NCBI GenBank assembly: GCA_042569785.1 | Contig: JBHPGW010000053.1 | Coordinates: forward strand, 1-17,895 | Origin: JBHPGW01 sp042569785 | GTDB taxonomy: Bacteria > Planctomycetota > Phycisphaerae > Sedimentisphaerales > Anaerobacaceae | Length of the DNA: 17,895 nt | Direction: 5' to 3' | Shown here: positions 7,829 to 14,269 of the stretch, piece by piece | How positions within the stretch are numbered: position 1 is the stretch's first letter | Layout of the letters: each line of letters starts with the position of its first letter | The notes under the pieces: model-generated | Told to the model about the DNA's origin: nothing | Seen by the model: only the letters and a program-made list of their open reading frames with translations | Databases searched by the model: none | Translations under genes and position numbers: made by a program

Positions 7829-8761
7829 ATGCAGCCTATCCATGATAGAAGAAGACTGGTAGAACAGGAAGGCCACAGGCATGCTGTAAAACGAGGGCAG
7901 TTTGGCAAAGTCCATTTTGAGAATTTTCCCTTGCTCATGAGCGTTTTGAAGTTTCTGCTGAGGGTTACTTTTATTTCAAACATAGGCCATCGTAATGCCG
8001 CCGCGATAAAGCTTGAACATAGTGAAATTGTTCTGGATGAGTTGCCCGTTAGCTTCGATGGGATACGGATACTGCTGATAACCGATTTGCATATAGAGGG
8101 GATCGACAGTCTTGTTGAGAGTATTGTTTCTGCCGCGGGTAAAACCGATTATGACTTTTGTGTTCTGGGGGGCGATTACAGTTTTCACAGAGACCAGGGC
8201 AGCGGGCCGGCATATTTGAAAATGTGTGAACTTGCGACCAGACTAAAAGAAAAAACACCTGTTTATGCGGTACTGGGTAATCATGACAGATACAGTATGG
8301 CCGAATTACTCGATCAATGCGGGGTCGAAATGCTCTTAAATGAAAATATCCGCATTGTAAAAAACGGCGAAAATATATACCTGTCAGGTCTTGACGATTG
8401 TCACTATTACGGTGCCGATGATATTGGGCAGGTTCAAAGCGGTATTGCCGACGGTGTCTGTAAGATAATGGTATGTCATTCTCCCGAGCGGTATAAAGAA
8501 GCGGCCCGCGCAGGATACTCACTATATCTGGCTGGGCATACTCACGGCGGACAGGTATGTTTGCCGGGAGGAGCAGCGATAGTCACTTCCACATCGGTAC
8601 CGAGAAGACTACTCAAAGGCAAATGGAAACATGGGGCAATGAAGGGATTTACTTCGCGAGGTGTCGGTTCGACAGGTGTGGCGGTGCGTTTCTTTTGCCG
8701 GCCGGAAATAACAGTTATCACTCTCAGAAGCAAACTTAGTAAAAATGAAAGAACTGCTTAA
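7829..8761 (+). CDS. Calcineurin-like metallophosphoesterase (YkuE-type)
   Basis: This 310-aa protein shows all metal-binding motifs of the calcineurin-like phosphoesterase fold: TDLHIE (Asp 86, His 88), LGGDY (Asp 116), GNHDR (Asn 151, His 152, Asp 153), CHSPE (His 217) and GHTHGGQ (His 237, His 239). The ending CLPGG after GHTHGG is typical of the YkuE/YaeI type. The N-terminal 80 residues, rich in Arg and His and including a short hydrophobic stretch near residues 35-52, precede the catalytic domain. The phrase RRLVEQEGHRH...HFENF...GHRNA resembles the N-terminus of related proteins, so I keep the ATG at 7829 rather than the internal ATG at 7937. Related enzymes act on phosphodiesters or UDP-sugar lipids; the substrate here is unknown. 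Its end overlaps the next gene by 17 bases. Confidence 0.9.
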   Translation: MQPIHDRRRLVEQEGHRHAVKRGQFGKVHFENFPLLMSVLKFLLRVTFISNIGHRNAAAIKLEHSEIVLDELPVSFDGIRILLITDLHIEGIDSLVESIVSAAGKTDYDFCVLGGDYSFHRDQGSGPAYLKMCELATRLKEKTPVYAVLGNHDRYSMAELLDQCGVEMLLNENIRIVKNGENIYLSGLDDCHYYGADDIGQVQSGIADGVCKIMVCHSPERYKEAARAGYSLYLAGHTHGGQVCLPGGAAIVTSTSVPRRLLKGKWKHGAMKGFTSRGVGSTGVAVRFFCRPEITVITLRSKLSKNERTA

Positions 8762-9845
8762 AAAATTAGTTCAAGCTGACTCTACGCCGGCAAAAGGAGA
8801 GTTACTTACAGCCCAAATAATAGCCGAACACCTGAAAAGTTTCGGCATAGAGCCGATAGTCGATAGCTGGGACAATAATAGAGCAAATATTATCGCAGTG
8901 GTAAATTCGAGCGGTCAAAAACCAGCTCTTGTATTTGTTACCCATCTTGACGTTGTTCCGTCAGGTGCTGGTAAATGGCAGACACCGCCATTTGAAGCGA
9001 TCGAGAAAGACGGAAAAATTTTCGGTAGAGGTTCGGGTGATATGAAAGGCGGCATCGTCGCCATCATCACCGCTATCGAGGAAATTGTCAAATCGAAGGT
9101 TAAATTGCAGGGTGACATTATTTTCTCAGGCACCGCAGGCGAAGAGACCGACAGTTGCGGTATCAAAAGATTTGTAAAAGTATCCTCTGGCCAATTACCC
9201 GAACTGGCGGGTATCGTTATTCCTGAGCCGACAGATTTCGAGATCGTGACGGCTCATCGTGGTATGCTCTGGCTCGAGATAACTACCAAAGGTAAAACTG
9301 CCCATGGCTCGATGCCGCGATTAGGGATCAATGCTATCGATTCGATGATGGCTGTGCTCGGCCGGCTTGAGGCATATAAAAAACAAAAACTGCCCGCGGG
9401 TTGCTCGATGAGTATCAACACCATTGCCGGCGGAAAAGCTGTCAACGTCATCCCCGATAATTGTACTGTCGCGATAGATCTGCGCACCGAAGCCGGCAAG
9501 GCAGGGGATTGTTTTATCGATGATCTTAAAAACATCTTTGCCGAATTAAACGAACGTGACTCTAAATTCAAGGCAGAGGTTTCGGTTATTCGCAATGTCG
9601 GCGCCCTGGAGACCGACAATGACTGTGATTTTGTAAAAACATTTTGCAAAGCTGTCGAGATAACTGAAACTCGATCTGTTGGATTTTGCACTGACGGGCC
9701 ATTCCTGGCTGATTTGGCACCGGTGATAATTTTCGGCCCGGGCAGACCCGATCTTGCCCATAAGCCAGACGAATACATCGATCTTGCCGATGTAAAAGAA
9801 GCTGCCCAATATTACAAAGAGATCATTTTTAAGTTTTTAACGTGA
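8745..9845 (+). CDS. M20 family metallopeptidase / deacylase (ArgE/DapE/CPG2-like)
   Basis: This 366-aa di-zinc hydrolase has the expected order of motifs: VFVTHLDVVPSG with His 67, GRGSGDMKGG with Asp 99 as the bridging ligand, the catalytic GEE at 132-134, IPEPTDF with the next acidic ligand, and LAHKPDEY near the C-terminus with the last histidine. The GKTAHGSMPR segment belongs to the lid/dimerisation domain inserted into the catalytic domain. Members include acetylornithine deacetylase, succinyl-diaminopimelate desuccinylase and carboxypeptidase G2. The sequence does not decide among them, and the neighbours are not a clear arginine or lysine operon. The start overlaps the metallophosphoesterase gene by 17 bases, so they are probably co-translated. 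Confidence 0.92.
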   Translation: MKELLKKLVQADSTPAKGELLTAQIIAEHLKSFGIEPIVDSWDNNRANIIAVVNSSGQKPALVFVTHLDVVPSGAGKWQTPPFEAIEKDGKIFGRGSGDMKGGIVAIITAIEEIVKSKVKLQGDIIFSGTAGEETDSCGIKRFVKVSSGQLPELAGIVIPEPTDFEIVTAHRGMLWLEITTKGKTAHGSMPRLGINAIDSMMAVLGRLEAYKKQKLPAGCSMSINTIAGGKAVNVIPDNCTVAIDLRTEAGKAGDCFIDDLKNIFAELNERDSKFKAEVSVIRNVGALETDNDCDFVKTFCKAVEITETRSVGFCTDGPFLADLAPVIIFGPGRPDLAHKPDEYIDLADVKEAAQYYKEIIFKFLT

Positions 9846-9873
9846 GCTTGTCAAAATCAGTTGTAGTTTTCTG

Positions 9874-9888
9874 ATCGGCTTAGCCGAT
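9874..9888. repeat. Small perfect hairpin between the M20 gene and the MarC-family gene
   Basis: ATCGGC and GCCGAT flank a TTA loop, giving a 6-bp perfect stem followed at once by TAAAAT and the MarC-family ATG at 9898. It has no T run, so it is a poor terminator. It might affect initiation, or overlap a -10 element (TAAAAT at 9889-9894). Confidence 0.45.
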
Positions 9889-9897
9889 TAAAATATT

Positions 9898-10512
9898 ATG
9901 GTTTATGTTGAGGCTATTTTGGCGTTGTTCGCGATCGTTGACCCCATCGGCAATATCCCAATTTTTCTCGACGTCGCAGAGCACATACCCAACGGCCAAA
10001 GTCAAAAGGCCTTTAATACCGCGGTCACTGTCGGCGTGATCATACTTTTAGTTTTTTCATTTGCAGGCAATGCGATACTAAATTACATCTTCCACATTCA
10101 GTTGGCCGATCTGCAGCTTGCAGGCGGAATACTGTTGTTGATCATCGCTATCGACCATCTGATAATCGGCTCACTTCGTAGGTCGGTAGCGGTTCAGGGT
10201 TCATTTGGACCTTATCAAATCGGCTGCGTGCCTTTAGCCTGTCCGCTATTGGCAGGTCCCGGTGCCATGGTGACATCTCTGACGAGACTGGAAAGTTCGG
10301 GCCCGGCTGTCGCTGTCATAGCCATTGTTGTAGTGTTTGGGATACTGTGGGTGATAATGCGATTTGTCCAGCCGATACACAAAATACTTGGCCGATTGGT
10401 TTGCATGGTATTCTCGAAAGTAATGTGCCTGTTCATCGCCGCTATCGGGATACACATGATAATGGCAGGCTTGCTGTTTTATTTGACGGATTCCGCTGCA
10501 ACACTGAACTGA
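9898..10512 (+). CDS. MarC family integral membrane protein
   Basis: This 204-aa, strongly hydrophobic protein should have about six transmembrane helices. The opening VEAILALFAIVDPIGNIPIFL, and the later GGILLLIIAIDHLI and CPLLAGPGAMVTSLT phrases, are hallmarks of the MarC/UPF0056 family, with its two related halves (VDPIGNIPIF in the first, PLLAGPGA in the second). Members sit in the inner membrane; the physiological role is unsettled, and the old link to multiple antibiotic resistance has not held. The ATG at 9898 lies 52 bases after the M20 stop without a clear Shine-Dalgarno. It is the last gene of the forward run before the accessory segment. Confidence 0.9.
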   Translation: MVYVEAILALFAIVDPIGNIPIFLDVAEHIPNGQSQKAFNTAVTVGVIILLVFSFAGNAILNYIFHIQLADLQLAGGILLLIIAIDHLIIGSLRRSVAVQGSFGPYQIGCVPLACPLLAGPGAMVTSLTRLESSGPAVAVIAIVVVFGILWVIMRFVQPIHKILGRLVCMVFSKVMCLFIAAIGIHMIMAGLLFYLTDSAATLN

Positions 10513-10671
10513 AGATAAAGAGAGGATAGACAATGCAGCGACAGTGATGATTTTCTCCTCTCTACTGCTCTGATTTTGAGCTTTGCTCAAAATCGGGGTG
10601 GGTGGACGATTTTAGAACTACCACAATTTTGTATCCACTTAAGTACGCAATAAAGTTTATAGTATAAATCA
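10513..10671. other. Non-coding spacer after the MarC-family gene, with hairpin repeat
   Basis: No gene is seen. It holds a loose inverted pair AGAGAGGA (near 10521-10528) and TCCTCTCT (near 10556-10563), then the compact hairpin at 10572-10594. After 10620 it becomes AT-rich and leads to the end of the reverse-strand 179-aa gene. No convincing T-tailed terminator is visible on either strand. Confidence 0.5.
10572..10594. repeat. Hairpin repeat, copy 1 (TTT loop)
   Basis: GATTTTGAGC and GCTCAAAATC form a perfect 10-bp stem with a TTT loop. It is preceded by CTGCTCT and followed by GGGGTG. The same flanks surround a hairpin of similar shape but different stem sequence at 11345-11369. Confidence 0.8.
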
Positions 10672-11211
10672 TTACAGATAGATTTTTTCGAAACATAATT
10701 TTGTTTGCAAATTAAGCCTATACCCGATGTATGCACATCTAAAGAAACCACAATCTGAGAAGTTGTGAGCCCTAACTTGATGTCGTATTTCTTCAAGGGT
10801 ATCTTCGCAGAACCCAGGATCACGTTCTGTCAAAAGCAAAAACCCTTTTCCATATTCTGTGGAGGTTGCAGAATATGATTGCTTAATCAGCTTTTTTTCA
10901 AGGACTTGCACAAAAGCTGTAGCAATCCTCGAATCCGGGGCAACGATTGGATGCTCAGAATGAGGGCAGGGATGTTCGCCCGGCGTAATATATGAATATT
11001 CTTCACGTGCTTCGTCATTAGATCGATAAATATCCGCATGCTCTACCCAAGAAATTTGGTCTCCAATTTTGATAAGAGCATCAAAAGATTCAGAGTTTTT
11101 TGACCACTTTGTAACGCTCATTTTCTGATGCGAGTTGCTGCTGTAAAAATCAACAAACTTATTTATTACCGATTTTTCGTGGCCCTTTTTAATCAGTTTT
11201 CTTGCATTCAT
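10672..11211 (-). CDS. Uncharacterised accessory protein, 179 aa
   Basis: I do not recognise this soluble 179-aa protein with certainty. On the reverse strand the ATG at 11211 has AAAGGA nine bases upstream, so it is likely a real gene, and it is the only long frame in an AT-richer segment. The central text FDALIKIGDQISWVEHADIYRSNDEA has an acidic residue in a strand followed by a WVEH strand. That layout recalls nuclease-like PD-(D/E)xK folds with E-x-H in place of E-x-K, but this is only a resemblance. A later part (KLIKQSYSATSTEYGKGFLLLTERDP) could continue such an alpha/beta fold. Three cysteines near the C-terminus are unremarkable. The gene stands alone, opposite in direction to all larger neighbours, and is bounded by related hairpins. 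Transfer into this site is inferred. Confidence 0.65.
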   Translation of the reverse strand: MNARKLIKKGHEKSVINKFVDFYSSNSHQKMSVTKWSKNSESFDALIKIGDQISWVEHADIYRSNDEAREEYSYITPGEHPCPHSEHPIVAPDSRIATAFVQVLEKKLIKQSYSATSTEYGKGFLLLTERDPGFCEDTLEEIRHQVRAHNFSDCGFFRCAYIGYRLNLQTKLCFEKIYL

Positions 11212-11226
11212 TTCAGCAATTCCTTT

Positions 11227-11253
11227 GAGCAGTTGATCAGTTGAACAGGAGAC
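11227..11253 (+). repeat. GAGCAG-type dispersed repeat, copy A
   Basis: A 27-base unit begins GAGCAGTTGA and contains GAACAGG. It aligns with the units at 11317-11343 (reverse strand) and 16715-16741 (forward). It lies just upstream of the ribosome-binding site of the reverse-strand 179-aa gene. Confidence 0.6.
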
Positions 11254-11316
11254 CGCAAGTGATTGAGGATTTTGGAACTTTAATCTTAATTATCAACGTA
11301 AGCTGACTTTCAACTG

Positions 11317-11343
11317 CTCGCCTGTTCCAATACTCACCTGCTC
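11317..11343 (-). repeat. GAGCAG-type dispersed repeat, copy B
   Basis: Read on the reverse strand the unit begins GAGCAGGTGA and contains GAACAGG; about 20 of 27 positions agree with copy A. It abuts the hairpin at 11345-11369. Copies A and B face each other; a 10-bp perfect inverted pair GAGCAGTTGA (11227-11236) and TCAACTGCTC (11310-11319) is part of this arrangement. Confidence 0.6.
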
Positions 11344-11344
11344 T

Positions 11345-11369
11345 ATTTTTCGGGCTTTGCCCGAAAAAT
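11345..11369. repeat. Hairpin repeat, copy 2, abutting the tRNA 3' end
   Basis: ATTTTTCGGGC and GCCCGAAAAAT form a perfect 11-bp stem with a TTT loop. Base 11369 is also the discriminator A of the reverse-strand tRNA-Pro, so the hairpin starts directly at the tRNA 3' end. It could help transcription end or guide processing, though no T run follows it on the tRNA strand. Confidence 0.75.
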
Positions 11370-11443
11370 CGGGGTGATAGGATTCGAACCTACGGCCTCC
11401 TGGTCCCAAACCAGGCGCTCTAGCCAAGCTGAGCTACACCCCG
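11369..11443 (-). tRNA. tRNA-Pro (anticodon UGG)
   Basis: The complete cloverleaf reads on the reverse strand: acceptor CGGGGTG pairing with CACCCCG, D stem GCTC/GAGC, anticodon stem CCTGG/CCAGG around the loop TTTGGGA (anticodon TGG), variable loop AGGCC, and T arm GTAGG-TTCGAAT-CCTAT with one G-T pair. The C1-G72 pair and discriminator A73 are typical of bacterial proline tRNAs. CCA is not encoded. Length is 75 bases including the discriminator. It reads proline CCA and, with wobble, other CCN codons. Confidence 0.97.
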
Positions 11444-11472
11444 GACAAGCCGATAATCCGCTCAAAAATGCC

Positions 11473-11501
11473 ATTCTACACGAAACTGCGCGACTTTGCA
11501 A
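11473..11501 (-). promoter_or_regulatory. Promoter of the tRNA-Pro gene
   Basis: On the reverse strand TTGCAA (11501-11496) and TAGAAT (11478-11473) are separated by exactly 17 bases. Transcription would start near 11466, leaving a leader of about 20 bases before the tRNA 5' end at 11443. Confidence 0.7.
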
Positions 11502-11587
11502 CAAAATCTCTTTTCTTTCGTATAATTTTATTATGCCGGAATTGCTTTGCTGCTATTGATTTATGTTCTTTGCACCAAAAAAAACGC

Positions 11588-11616
11588 TTGCATTGTACCG
11601 CTGGTTTATATATAAT
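11588..11616 (+). promoter_or_regulatory. Strong sigma70-type promoter for the 53-aa gene and the acidic membrane protein
   Basis: TTGCAT at 11588-11593 and a perfect TATAAT at 11611-11616 are separated by 17 bases. The start of transcription would be near 11623, 38 bases before the small gene at 11661. Confidence 0.72.
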
Positions 11617-11660
11617 CCTAATGTCGGTGCCGCTTTCTTGGCGAAAAATATAATGGTATT

Positions 11661-11822
11661 ATGAAAGCTGGAACTGAAAAAAAACCGATAGTCCTTGTGC
11701 TTGTTGTTGTGGGACTTTGCCTGTTTTTCGCTGTCAGCAGGGGCAAAATCGCCATCGGCAGTTCAGGGGCGGATGTGGATCGGCACGGAGGACCGAATCG
11801 AAATAATTCCGGTACTGATTGA
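11661..11822 (+). CDS. Small single-pass membrane protein, 53 aa
   Basis: This short frame reads MKAGTEKKP, then a hydrophobic segment IVLVLVVVGLCLFFAV (residues 10-25), then SRGKIAIGSSG and a polar Gly/Asn/Arg-rich tail ending GTD. The Lys-rich N-terminus and Arg/Lys just after the segment do not settle its topology. It could also be an uncleaved signal anchor. No family is recognised. Support for a real gene comes from the perfect promoter just upstream, the ATG start, and its position 64 bases before the acidic membrane protein on the same strand. There is no strong Shine-Dalgarno, so it remains a moderate call. Confidence 0.55.
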   Translation: MKAGTEKKPIVLVLVVVGLCLFFAVSRGKIAIGSSGADVDRHGGPNRNNSGTD

Positions 11823-11886
11823 GCGTGACTGCTTGGGTATCGCAATGATATGATAATGCGGAAAACCGCAGGGAGAATGAATTTTT

Positions 11887-13110
11887 ATGGCTGGTATGTT
11901 TTATTCATTACAGGAAGTGGCTGAAAAACTTAACAAAACCACTGACGAGGTAAAAGCAATCGTCCAGGAAGGAAAGCTGCGAGAATTTCGTGACGGACCT
12001 AACCTGCTGTTCAAGGTTGATGAAGTCGAGGCTATGATGTCTGACACTGCGGCTATGCAGGCGCAGCCTTCTGTCGATGAACCACAGCCCGAGCAACCAG
12101 CTGACGAAGAGATTATGATCAGCGACGAAGCCCTTGAAGCTTTCGATGATTCAGAGCAGATAAACGATGAAACTATACTGCTGGCCGAAGAAACGCCGGC
12201 TGATGAAGAGGTACAATTATTAGATGATGCAGTTCGCCCGGCTGATGAACCGATGGATATAAACGACGAAACTGTACAAATGGCTGAAGAAGCCTCACTG
12301 CCTGGTGACGAGGATATGCAGCTTATTGACGAGGATATACCTGTCTCGGCTGAACAGATAGAGCTCGAAGACGCTCTGCCGGCAGATGAGGAATTAACAC
12401 AGGATGACACTGTCGTCGATAACGAGGGACTTAATGTCCTTGACGAGACGGGAGGCCAAAGCCAGAACGATTATTTATTGGCTGATGATTCAATGGATGA
12501 AACTCATATTGTTTCTGACGAGGCTTCGCTGGAAGAGATCGAAGAAGATATTAATCTCGATACTTTCGGCTCAGGCTCTGGATTGCTCGACCTTTCGCTC
12601 CAGGCCGACGACACTTCGCTCGGCGGCATACTCGATGAGATTTATACCCCGGAAGGTGAGGACCAGGGCAAAGAGTCTTTTGCTTCCGCGGCGCCAATGG
12701 ATATTGCTGCTCAGACCGAAGAGATGCTCGCCGAAACCGAGGATGAGCCGGCCTTTGCTATGCCTTCTGCCGCACGTGCCTATGAGCCGGAACCGGATGC
12801 CGTCAGTAACGCTTTTGGGATTATGATGTTTCTGCCGCTATTGGCGGTTATATATACCGCTGTCATAATGACAGGCGGAATCTTCGGCGTTCGTCCAGCT
12901 ATATTAGATCAGTTACAGGGCTTGATATGGTACATAGTAGCAGGCATAGGCGTACTTAGCCTAATAATAGTAGGCATACCAGCCTTGACCAGCGGTTCAG
13001 GATCAACAAAGACAGCCAAAGCAAAACCAAAAAAAGCAAAAACAAAAAAAGAAAAAGCACCCAAAAAGAAAAAAGAAAAGAAACCAAAAAAACAAAAAAA
13101 GAAAAAGTAA
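11887..13110 (+). CDS. Acidic helix-turn-helix membrane protein of planctomycete type, 407 aa
   Basis: Domains in order: residues 1-50 look like an excisionase/MerR-type helix-turn-helix (FYSLQEVAEKLNKTTDEVKAIVQEGKLREFRDG, ending in a DEVEAM helix); 55-300 are strongly acidic and low-complexity, with loose repeats starting PADEE/PADEP near residues 71, 104, 118 and 165; 229-253 hold the motif GSGLLDLSLQADDTSLGGILDEI; about 309-335 and 346-367 are two hydrophobic membrane segments; 374-407 are almost entirely Lys, Pro and Ala. The DNA-binding-like head and basic tail would both face the cytoplasm if the two membrane helices form a hairpin. The function is unknown. The ATG at 11887 follows GGGAGA at 11871-11876; a second ATG three codons on is possible. 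The basic tail is encoded by a monotonous A-rich stretch. Confidence 0.8.
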   Translation: MAGMFYSLQEVAEKLNKTTDEVKAIVQEGKLREFRDGPNLLFKVDEVEAMMSDTAAMQAQPSVDEPQPEQPADEEIMISDEALEAFDDSEQINDETILLAEETPADEEVQLLDDAVRPADEPMDINDETVQMAEEASLPGDEDMQLIDEDIPVSAEQIELEDALPADEELTQDDTVVDNEGLNVLDETGGQSQNDYLLADDSMDETHIVSDEASLEEIEEDINLDTFGSGSGLLDLSLQADDTSLGGILDEIYTPEGEDQGKESFASAAPMDIAAQTEEMLAETEDEPAFAMPSAARAYEPEPDAVSNAFGIMMFLPLLAVIYTAVIMTGGIFGVRPAILDQLQGLIWYIVAGIGVLSLIIVGIPALTSGSGSTKTAKAKPKKAKTKKEKAPKKKKEKKPKKQKKKK

Positions 13111-13134
13111 CCGCGAATTTCACAGATTTCGCGG
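13111..13134 (+). terminator. Hairpin after the acidic membrane protein; possible terminator
   Basis: CCGCGAA (13111-13117) and TTCGCGG (13128-13134) form a 7-bp stem with a 10-base loop directly after the stop codon, followed by ATTTTCCCTTT. The T tract is interrupted, so termination is plausible but not certain. It may instead be a dispersed repeat. Confidence 0.45.
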
Positions 13135-13224
13135 ATTTTCCCTTTGTTGAAATGGGCTGATGTTGATTTTTGGGTTAAAAATGGGGATTTGTTTGATCAT
13201 TTGCGCAGATATATAGGCAAAAAG

Positions 13225-13291
13225 TTGCAAAAAAGCGCAAAAATTTACAAAAATGCGCATGAAATGTACTGAAAAGTGCGCTTTTTTGCAA
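13225..13291. repeat. 15-bp perfect inverted repeat
   Basis: TTGCAAAAAAGCGCA (13225-13239) is the exact reverse complement of TGCGCTTTTTTGCAA (13277-13291), with a 37-base spacer. The spacer holds the palindrome ATGCGCAT at 13253-13260. If transcribed this would form a long stem-loop; as DNA it would be a bent, dyad-symmetric site. Confidence 0.85.
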
Positions 13292-13403
13292 AAAGGTGCG
13301 TGAAAAGACGCTTTTTTTGCGTTTTTTTGCGCGATACCTGCGCATTTAATTGAGTTTTTCTGGAAAAGTACCGAAAAGTCTAATACAATCCATCGAATAA
13401 TAT

Positions 13404-13412
13404 TGGTATAAT
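13404..13412 (+). promoter_or_regulatory. Extended -10 promoter of the three-gene cassette
   Basis: TGG followed by TATAAT (13407-13412) makes an extended -10 element. The -35 side is weak (TACAAT at 13384-13389 with a 17-base spacer). Transcription would start near 13419, 56 bases before the first gene. Confidence 0.55.
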
Positions 13413-13474
13413 ATATTAAGCACAGAGTAGAATGGAATAATCTTTAATTTGAGCTTTAACGACGCGGCGTTATT

Positions 13475-14269
13475 ATGACAAAAGAGGAAAAAAATAGTAC
13501 ATCACTAAATCTTGAGAAGCCACCCGTTGTAGAAGCATGGATAGAGTTTTATTTCGATTTGTCAGAAGAAGAGATTCCGTGGACAGAGGCAGATGCTACA
13601 ACTTTCATAAAGGAAAGTTGTACAGATTATGTACCGAAAGGCTGTGAATATTTTGCAAAAATACGGTTTGATTCAAATGGAAAACCCGATTTTACAAAAA
13701 CAGATGAATCTTTTAGTCGAATAAAGGCGTTTACGAAAGACGGACAGTATTGTATCCAAGCAAGTCGAAATGCTTTAATCTTTAACCAGATAAATAAAGG
13801 TGATTGGCCTGGTTACGAGATAATGCGAAATAAAGCATTTGAAGTTTTAGGTAAATATTCAAATTACCGTCATTTTGAGAACTTATTAAATATTTGTCTA
13901 CACTACCGTGACATAATTAGTATTCCACGAGAGGGTGAAGAAATTGAGCTAAAAGATTATTTTAAGATATACCCGCATCTTGAAGAATCTTTTGGAGATT
14001 TTTGTGATCTAAAGTTAGACCTTGTTTTGCCACAGTCTCCGGGAGAAGGGGTAACCTTTTTTAGTTTTTTGGGTTTACCAAGAGCAGCAGGTTGCGAAGA
14101 TTTTTTTAAATTCCAGATGGACTGGCATATTAATCCTTATGATAGTTCAATAATGTGTTTTGAAGAAGCTAAAGATTGGCTGAATTTAGTACATTCAAAT
14201 CTAATAGAAAGATTTGAGGGAGCATTTACTAGTAAAACGATGGAGTTATTTAGAGGTAAAAAAATATGA
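13475..14269 (+). CDS. TIGR04255-like family protein, 264 aa
   Basis: This 264-aa protein has the N-terminal phrase LEKPPVVEAWIEFYFDL near residues 14-30. It resembles the opening of the sporadically distributed TIGR04255 family ('NPPLVEV...I.F'), and both length and C-terminal layout fit: a conserved tryptophan-containing WLNLVHSNLIERFEGAF segment, then a short tail ending near TMELF. The function of the family is not established. The start ATG at 13475 has no good Shine-Dalgarno; an extended -10 promoter lies about 60 bases upstream. The stop overlaps the next ATG by four bases (ATGA), which indicates translational coupling. Base composition is clearly AT-richer than the flanking housekeeping genes. 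Family assignment is from memory of the motif and is only moderately certain. Confidence 0.65.
   Translation: MTKEEKNSTSLNLEKPPVVEAWIEFYFDLSEEEIPWTEADATTFIKESCTDYVPKGCEYFAKIRFDSNGKPDFTKTDESFSRIKAFTKDGQYCIQASRNALIFNQINKGDWPGYEIMRNKAFEVLGKYSNYRHFENLLNICLHYRDIISIPREGEEIELKDYFKIYPHLEESFGDFCDLKLDLVLPQSPGEGVTFFSFLGLPRAAGCEDFFKFQMDWHINPYDSSIMCFEEAKDWLNLVHSNLIERFEGAFTSKTMELFRGKKI

Larger units (their letters stand above)
13111..13474. other. Non-coding block with GCGC and A/T-tract motifs
   Basis: No gene is seen in these 364 bases. After the terminator-like hairpin, the part from about 13200 to 13345 is built from short GCGC-type cores spaced roughly 10 to 30 bases apart (13203, 13235, 13255, 13278, 13329 and 13340, with GCGT/ACGC variants near 13296, 13308 and 13319), set between runs of 5 to 7 A or T. 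A 15-bp perfect inverted repeat lies inside. The last 90 bases are AT-rich and hold the promoter of the following cassette. Confidence 0.7.

Noticed and set aside
9254..9778. Reverse-strand open frame of 174 codons inside the M20 gene
   Set aside because: It is a shadow of a gene with intact zinc-binding motifs.
10572..10594. Rho-independent terminator of the MarC-family gene
   Set aside because: The stem is good, but the bases after it are CGGGGTGGG on the forward side and AGAGCAG on the reverse side, with no T run; treated as a repeat instead.
11374..11559. Forward frame of 61 codons over the tRNA
   Set aside because: Its first third is the antisense of tRNA-Pro and the tRNA promoter occupies the rest.
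11901..12410. Serine-rich reverse-strand frame of 169 codons
   Set aside because: Serine runs arise as the complement of the Asp/Glu-rich repeats of the acidic membrane protein; there are no other gene signals.
13200..13350. CRISPR array
   Set aside because: The GCGC cores are too short and irregularly spaced, with no repeat of 20 or more bases and no cas gene in the window.
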